The notes below the pieces were generated by a model. That model made no database searches and was not told the origin of the DNA. It saw nothing but the letters and a program-made list of their open reading frames with translations. Both the position numbers and the translations under genes were made by a program. A stretch of DNA of 64,000 nt from Branchinecta lynchi (lineage: Eukaryota > Arthropoda > Branchiopoda > Anostraca > Branchinectidae). The stretch covers positions 186,001 to 250,000 of the forward strand of contig JAKZAP010000058.1 of assembly GCA_023053575.1 (NCBI GenBank), given 5' to 3'. Below, in pieces: positions 59,290-64,000 of this stretch (position 1 is the first letter of the stretch; each line of letters starts with the position of its first letter).

Positions 59290-59902
59290 ATTTGAATATT
59301 TTGTGTTATGTTTGACAAAGTCTTTGTTATATCCGAACTATCGTAGAATTATCTTTTGTATGTAATTAGTAACCACCAAATCGGCTTGACCGTTGGATCA
59401 GTCTTAAAAACAAGTTGGATTGAATTGAACCCAAGTGATTAAGAATTTCAAGACAAATGTATTCACGAGATTGTACCTAGCATGCATTCATGCACTGCAT
59501 TGGCAGAAAGAAGATAGCCTCGAGTCGCACCCGCAAAATTATTACTCTTTTAATTAGTTTTGCTTGGTGTCAATTGGTTGTTCTGCACTGTTTTATCGCC
59601 AGTCCGAAATATAATGACAGACCTCAGTGTCGTTTGAGACCGTCCGAAACAAAGAAGAAGAATTTTTTTTTCTCCTTTTCTGTGTCAGAAGGAACCTGAA
59701 AAGCTTGACCCTTCACAGCCAAGCCATAATTGGTAATTTCGTTATTGCTATTTTGTGCCTTTTTTTTAAACAAAGACGAAACCTAGGTGTCCCAAACAAA
59801 ACAAAACTGTATGGTCTCTAATGTACCGAAAGTTGCACTCGAATCACCCTCGTGGAATACCACACATCCTTCTAGTGTTTGGTTTGGTCTTTTATGACAT
59901 TA

Positions 59903-60201
59903 GTTTCGTTTTTGTAGATACCATTGTATATGTTACCACGGTAACTGGATCTGCAATTAGTCGTTTTCGCAGTTACCGTGGTATGTGGTATACGGTTGCT
60001 TTGCAAAACGACAGTTGCCAACATTACGTTTTTCGAAGTCATCCGAAAAGAAAAACTGATACTCAGTCACATCACTAAGCGCTAAACTTTTTTCCCACCA
60101 ATTTGACAACAATTAGAGATGACTTTTGAAGATACCACGATAACTGCAAAAACGCCTTCAGACCGTGGTATCAGATACCATGCTATCTCCAAAAACGCAA
60201 C
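59903..60201 (-). mobile_element. MITE D (right arm)
   Basis: Mirror copy of 43854-44152. Confidence 0.8.
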
Positions 60202-60251
60202 TATTATTCTTTTAGTTTGACCAGTTGATGGTCATAAATATCCTCAGTGAG

Positions 60252-60375
60252 GAGGAGCTCTTGAGGTGTACACATTGTCATGGACTTGTGGAAGAAGACG
60301 AATCGGCTTTGTCGCGACAGAATGGGAGAATGAGACTTACCGCGTATAACCAACAGATGGAACCTTTTGCAACAG
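60252..60375 (+). CDS. Candidate second exon of the CxxC protein
   Basis: After ATCCTCAGTGAG the frame reads EELLRCTHCHGLVEEDES, ALSRQNGRMRLTAYNQQM and EPFATG, with a GTCAGC donor at 60376, phase 1. The arm boundary of the inverted repeat (60327) falls inside this exon without disturbing it, which marks the right arm as the older arrangement at this edge. An acceptor three codons earlier would introduce a stop, so the acceptor choice matters. Unknown family. Confidence 0.38.
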
Positions 60376-60739
60376 GTCAGCTACCTTCCTTTCAGTATTT
60401 TCTTATTGTAGATAGAGACATAGATACTTTTAGTGATCTAACTCGTCGCGCCGACATGGCACTAAATACGTTGACCATTACATTTCATGTGTTCAAATTC
60501 TTGAAAATATACAATTATTACATAAAAGAAAATAAATGACTTAGAATTCACTTGTTTTTTGTTAATCTTCTGAGTGAAAATATGGTAGGCCTACAGAGGA
60601 ATTCGAATGCCGGTTATTGTGACATATCACTGGCACTAGGTGATTTTGGTGCCGCGTCCGTCCTGTCGCCGGTCCTAGATCCGACAGAATATCTCTATGT
60701 TTTTCACTGGCAACTATTGATCGGCCAAAAGGTAAAATT
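60376..60739. other. Unassigned sequence right of the palindrome
   Basis: Continues from the candidate exon donor; a GGTCCTAGATCCGACAGAAT stretch but no named feature. Confidence 0.4.
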
Positions 60740-60860
60740 AAGTTTTTCCCTGCTGATATGGAGTGGCTCAAGTCTTACTAGGAGGAGAGAAGCTTCGTAA
60801 CCATTGTATATCAGTCCTAGCATAAGGCGGCACGCTCTGATTAGCACAGATTCAATACTG
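60740..60860 (-). pseudogene. LINE RT C-terminal fragment
   Basis: Reads SVLIRACRLMLGLIYNGYEA then SLLLVRLEPLHISREKL, matching the RAxR.ILG..Y..Y..AL..L.L..L..RRE.L block of CR1/Jockey-like RT ORFs. Short and isolated. Confidence 0.6.
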
Positions 60861-61945
60861 TTTTTATGTGGGGGCCTAAAACAAAATGCTAAACAGTTAG
60901 AATTATTTTTTGACAATAATGCTGCAGCTCTAGAATTCAACAAAGGTCGTTTCCGATTTGTCTTACTATAGAAAAACAAAAAAGTAACCTTCGCTGACAT
61001 GGCAATTAGGAAGCAATTACGATTGATGTCTTGATAGGGAAGCTTTGAAAATGTTAAAAGTTCTGAAAGAGTATGTAATTTGATTCCATTGACTACATCT
61101 TTGCTGAGTCTCCTATGAATATGCCCCCTAAGTTGCCGAATTGGATTTCATCCCTTGCGACGACTGTCGATCAGAAGACTGGCTTTTTCGAAAATCGCTA
61201 GACACGGTCATAACAAACTCTATAAAACGGGAGTTTCAGATTATGCAGAGAAATCAGAAGTGGAACAGACAAGGAAGCTGCTACGGCTCTAGTTCTGGGA
61301 CACACTAATCTCGCTGATATTTCTAGGCTGAGGATATTCGATTGGATCCCAGCATCCTGGAACCTGAACCAACTGACATGACTGCCATCTCTCGTGCCCT
61401 CGACAAGACAAAGGGTATCAAACGGGACGAAAGCAAGGCATGGTCTTGCGATGCCATTCCGAAGAATTCATTCGGGGTACGATTTTCACCACTTGCTTAA
61501 AGGACCTGTAGTACCCATATTACTGATTAACTCTACGTTGCCGATCGTTCTTATTCACTAATCTTATTCCTCTAATTTCACACGACGCAAACGGGCGTTT
61601 AACTGATTCTTGCATTCTCCGTGTCTGTCGGTTTTCGAGCCAGCCCAGGCTCACGCATATCGCTTCCTAGGAGCTGATTCGCCAGCAATGCCGGCTATGC
61701 AAATTTCTCCGTGTTTGTGTCAAAGCCAAGGTGACTGATTAGGGCTGAAATGCTCGAGAAGGGTTTATAATCTGTGGGAAGTTCAAGTTGTGTATTTAAT
61801 TCATTTAATTATTTATTATTACATTTGGCGTTAAGCTTTTAGCTTCTCTACATTACTAAACAGGTACAAACGGATTACATACACTTTACATACAGAAACT
61901 GACACACTACAAAAGTAAACAAATTTTCAAACTACAAAAGCAACT
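60861..61945. other. Unassigned sequence
   Basis: No exon or family recognised. Confidence 0.4.
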
Positions 61946-61949
61946 GAGT

Positions 61950-62207
61950 AAAATGGGGTTTCGACTATACCACGCTTAAACGTTTTGGTACTGCCTGAAT
62001 CAACAACTACTGCTGGCAAACTGTTCCCCGGTTCAGTTACCCTGTTGACGAATGAACACTGGCCAATTTTTTAATGTGGTTTCGAAGTGTACAATTTATA
62101 AGGATGAAAGCGGGTTGTATGGTAGTCATGGAACTTGAAAAATGAACTGGGGTCAACACCATCTGCTCCTTTGATTATCTGGTATGCGTTAGTAATGTCC
62201 ACAGGCG
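61950..62207 (-). pseudogene. CR1-like LINE RT C-terminus
   Basis: Reading on the minus strand: DITNAYQIIKGADGVDPSSF, FKFHDYHTTRFHPYKLYTSK, one stop, QCSFVNRVTEPGNSLP and STKTFKRG. The Y.II.G...VDP...F......TRGH..KL...........FF..RV...WN.LP..VV....F K pattern is the conserved C-terminus of many CR1-group LINE ORFs. A hAT MITE cuts it at 62208. Confidence 0.72.
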
Positions 62208-62392
62208 CTACTAGCGAAAATGTTTGGGAGGGGGGACGAGGCATTTACCGACTGGCTGGCAATTTTTACCGAGTGATTTTGCAGAAAAACTACTGTTTTC
62301 AACAACAAAAAAACGACAGTTTTGAAAAAAAATCGACTCATTTTCAGAAAAAATCGACTATTTTGACGAAAAATCGACTAATAGCCAGTTAG
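62208..62392 (+). mobile_element. hAT MITE, 3'-truncated
   Basis: AGGCGCTACTAGCGAAAATG, a G run, ACGAGGCATTTACCGACTGG and CGACTG-TTTTT motifs; the second terminus is missing. Confidence 0.65.
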
Positions 62393-62831
62393 GTAGAGAA
62401 ACCCAGCAGAGCTTCAAAGAATTCTCGTTTGTCCGAGTCAGTCATACACAAATCCTAAACTTTTGGGTATGGTGCTCATATTTGGGAAACCATGCCCTGC
62501 AACAAGGACAAGGTACCCTCATGCAAATCTTCTTGAAAAGTAAATTTCCCTTTTAAATTCTCAGTTCTACATATTTTCATGGGGAACCATGCCCAAAAAT
62601 TAAGGATTTCTGTATGGCTGGTCGAAGTATTGAAATAGAAAATGTACATAATGTGACTTTTGCTTTAATTGATCTCAGAAGTTCTTCGAGCTCAGAGGTA
62701 CCTTCTTCGATTATGCAATTGTGGTCTTACTTTACCGTTCTTCCCGTACTTCTTCCGTAAACACTGGGGAGGGGTTGCATGAAGCTACGCTTGAACACCC
62801 TAGAATCCCTGATGGAAAGATAAGAATTCTA
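62393..62831. other. Unassigned sequence
   Basis: Apart from the short repeat at 62,464 nothing recognised. Confidence 0.4.
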
Positions 62832-62839
62832 GCTGTAAG

Positions 62840-63134
62840 CAGAGGCGTTACTAGCCAAAATGTTTGGGGGGGGGAGGGCCAAGGTAGTTACCGACTACCT
62901 TATCATTTTTTGTGACTGTTATTGTAGAAAAAACGATTGGTTTTAGGGGAAAAAAACTACTGTTTTGATGTAAAAGCGACTGATATTCAGGAAACCGACT
63001 GTTTTAAAGAAAAAATCGATTATTTTTGTGAAAAGTGTACTGTTGTTGCAAAAAATTCGCCGCTACTTTTTACGGACCGGTCAGCAGCATAGGGGGGGGG
63101 AGGCGTTCCCCCTCCCCCATACTTGACGCCTCTG
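62840..63134 (+). mobile_element. hAT MITE with perfect 8-bp target duplication GCTGTAAG
   Basis: CAGAGGCGTTACTAGCCAAA at the left and TACTTGACGCCTCTG at the right. GCTGTAAG occurs at 62832-62839 and 63135-63142. This copy defines the ends of the poly-G MITE family in the window. Confidence 0.88.
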
Positions 63135-63142
63135 GCTGTAAG

Positions 63143-63590
63143 ACTATGACCTGGACTATAGGAAGTGAAGAAAATTGTAACAATACAGTGAGAACGATGG
63201 TTTCTAAAATTATTATGATTCTTGTCCCCAAAAACGGGATCAGCAATCAATCGATGTAGGGTTCATCTTTCGACTGTTACAGGAAGAATCCCGCATCGAC
63301 CTCAGGATTGGAGAATGACGTGCTCAGTCAGAAGCGAGATGGACCTAAGAAGGAATTGCCCATTTGGTTGGCAGAATCTACAGTTTGAACCGAAGAATCC
63401 ATCGCCGTTGAGACTCTTATCGCAAGCACCAGTGACATGGATGGGGCTGACACCTCCGTGCGATCGGCTGATATCATGTCTGTGTCACTACAGCATGTGA
63501 AGAAGGGGGATGGTGCCCCCGGAGCAGGTACGTCATTTCATAATCATCATGACTTTACTGATATTTCTGTCGCAAAGATATTGTTTTGCT
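63143..63590. other. Unassigned sequence
   Basis: A 92-codon plus ORF (63222-63500) has no family or splice context I can support. Confidence 0.4.
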
Positions 63591-63594
63591 CTGA

Positions 63595-63815
63595 CCGGAA
63601 AACATAGCTGAGTAGTTTGGCCGTTGAGCCTTGAGCTCTGTATGGCACCCTAGTTCGAATCCTCGTCGGTGGTGGGGCTTCGACAATCGACAGAGCAAGA
63701 AGTTATGGCTTGTAAGACTAAACTCCCTACGCTGGAAGACCGTTTCCACAGGGGGTACCTCATCTATCTCATCCTCACTACCTCCTAAAAAAATAAAATC
63801 GCTTAACGCAATCAA
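63595..63815 (+). repeat. Possible tRNA-derived SINE
   Basis: TAGCTGAGTAGT (63605-63616) fits the Pol III A box and AGTTCGAATCC (63652-63662) the B box, ~36 bases apart, in a tRNA-like order. An unrelated body and an A-rich AAAAAAATAAAAT tail (~63,788-63,800) follow. It does not fold as a normal tRNA. Confidence 0.45.
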
Positions 63816-64000
63816 AATAATGCAGTGTAATTAGTTAAATGATACAAAAGTAAATTCGCTTTTCAGTTAGACTTTAAAGGCTTTCATTGCAATTCCGATG
63901 TCATTGCACTTTTTTACGAACTGTGTAGAACTCCCTTGGAGCCAGTTAGTTAGGCTATATTAATAATCCTACAGTTTGTGGGACCCGACTGTGAACTTTC
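63816..64000. other. Unassigned end of window
   Basis: No feature recognised. Confidence 0.4.

Larger units (their letters stand above)
56373..60327 (-). repeat. Right arm of the 3,955-bp inverted repeat
   Basis: Reverse complement of 43728-47682. Beyond 60327 the candidate exon frame continues without interruption, whereas beyond 56373 the gag frame is broken by unrelated sequence. Confidence 0.95.

Noticed and set aside
43728..60327. The whole inverted repeat as one giant transposon such as a Polinton
   Set aside because: No polymerase, integrase or capsid genes of that class, and the arms are patchworks of unrelated elements with no common termini.
63605..63680. A functional tRNA gene
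   Set aside because: A and B boxes are present but acceptor and anticodon stems do not pair convincingly; a SINE head fits better.

Overview
This window is genomic DNA from an animal, most likely an aquatic invertebrate. The evidence is a receptor tyrosine kinase gene of the FGFR type, split into six recognisable exons with canonical splice sites, embedded in dense metazoan repeats: Ty3/gypsy, Penelope-like and CR1-like retroelements, hAT and TA-target MITEs, a fold-back element and dispersed tandem-array families. There are no operons, no intact long ORFs and no bacterial features. The phylum cannot be fixed from the sequence alone.

Layout. 0-6 kb: tandem family B, three hAT-type non-coding elements with 8-bp target duplications (two of them nested) and an ATCGAT-rich inverted-repeat element. 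6-12 kb: a duplicated lead-in segment and a 4.8-kb tandem array (family A), whose second half is a higher-order repeat that has captured a Penelope-like 3' tail every ~1,230 bp. 12-18.5 kb: a four-level nest (MITE J > 4.36-kb hAT element > hAT MITE > family A array). 19-24.6 kb: TA-flanked MITEs D, E and F, an AAGGTAGA minisatellite and another B array. 24.7-37.4 kb, minus strand: the FGFR-like kinase domain, with introns filled by MITEs, a CR1-like RT remnant, a Penelope-like endonuclease remnant and inverted A and B arrays. 38-43.7 kb: two further copies of the lead-in plus A array.

43.7-60.3 kb is the most striking part. It is a 3,955-bp inverted repeat with equal-length arms, in which I found only three substitutions by eye, around an 8.69-kb spacer. 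The left arm runs into a degenerate Ty3/gypsy element. That element is cut at its 3' end by a truncated fold-back element, which is followed by a complete 1.3-kb fold-back element with a perfect 9-bp target duplication. A second gypsy gag remnant interrupted by a hairpin MITE follows. The right arm holds the same gypsy 5' end fused to other sequence. Both arms carry a small candidate host gene fragment with a CxxC exon.

60.3-64 kb: LINE remnants, hAT MITEs (one with a perfect 8-bp target duplication) and a tRNA-like SINE candidate.

Overall the only confident host gene is the FGFR-like kinase, and all its catalytic motifs are intact. Almost everything else is a layered record of transposition and tandem amplification.
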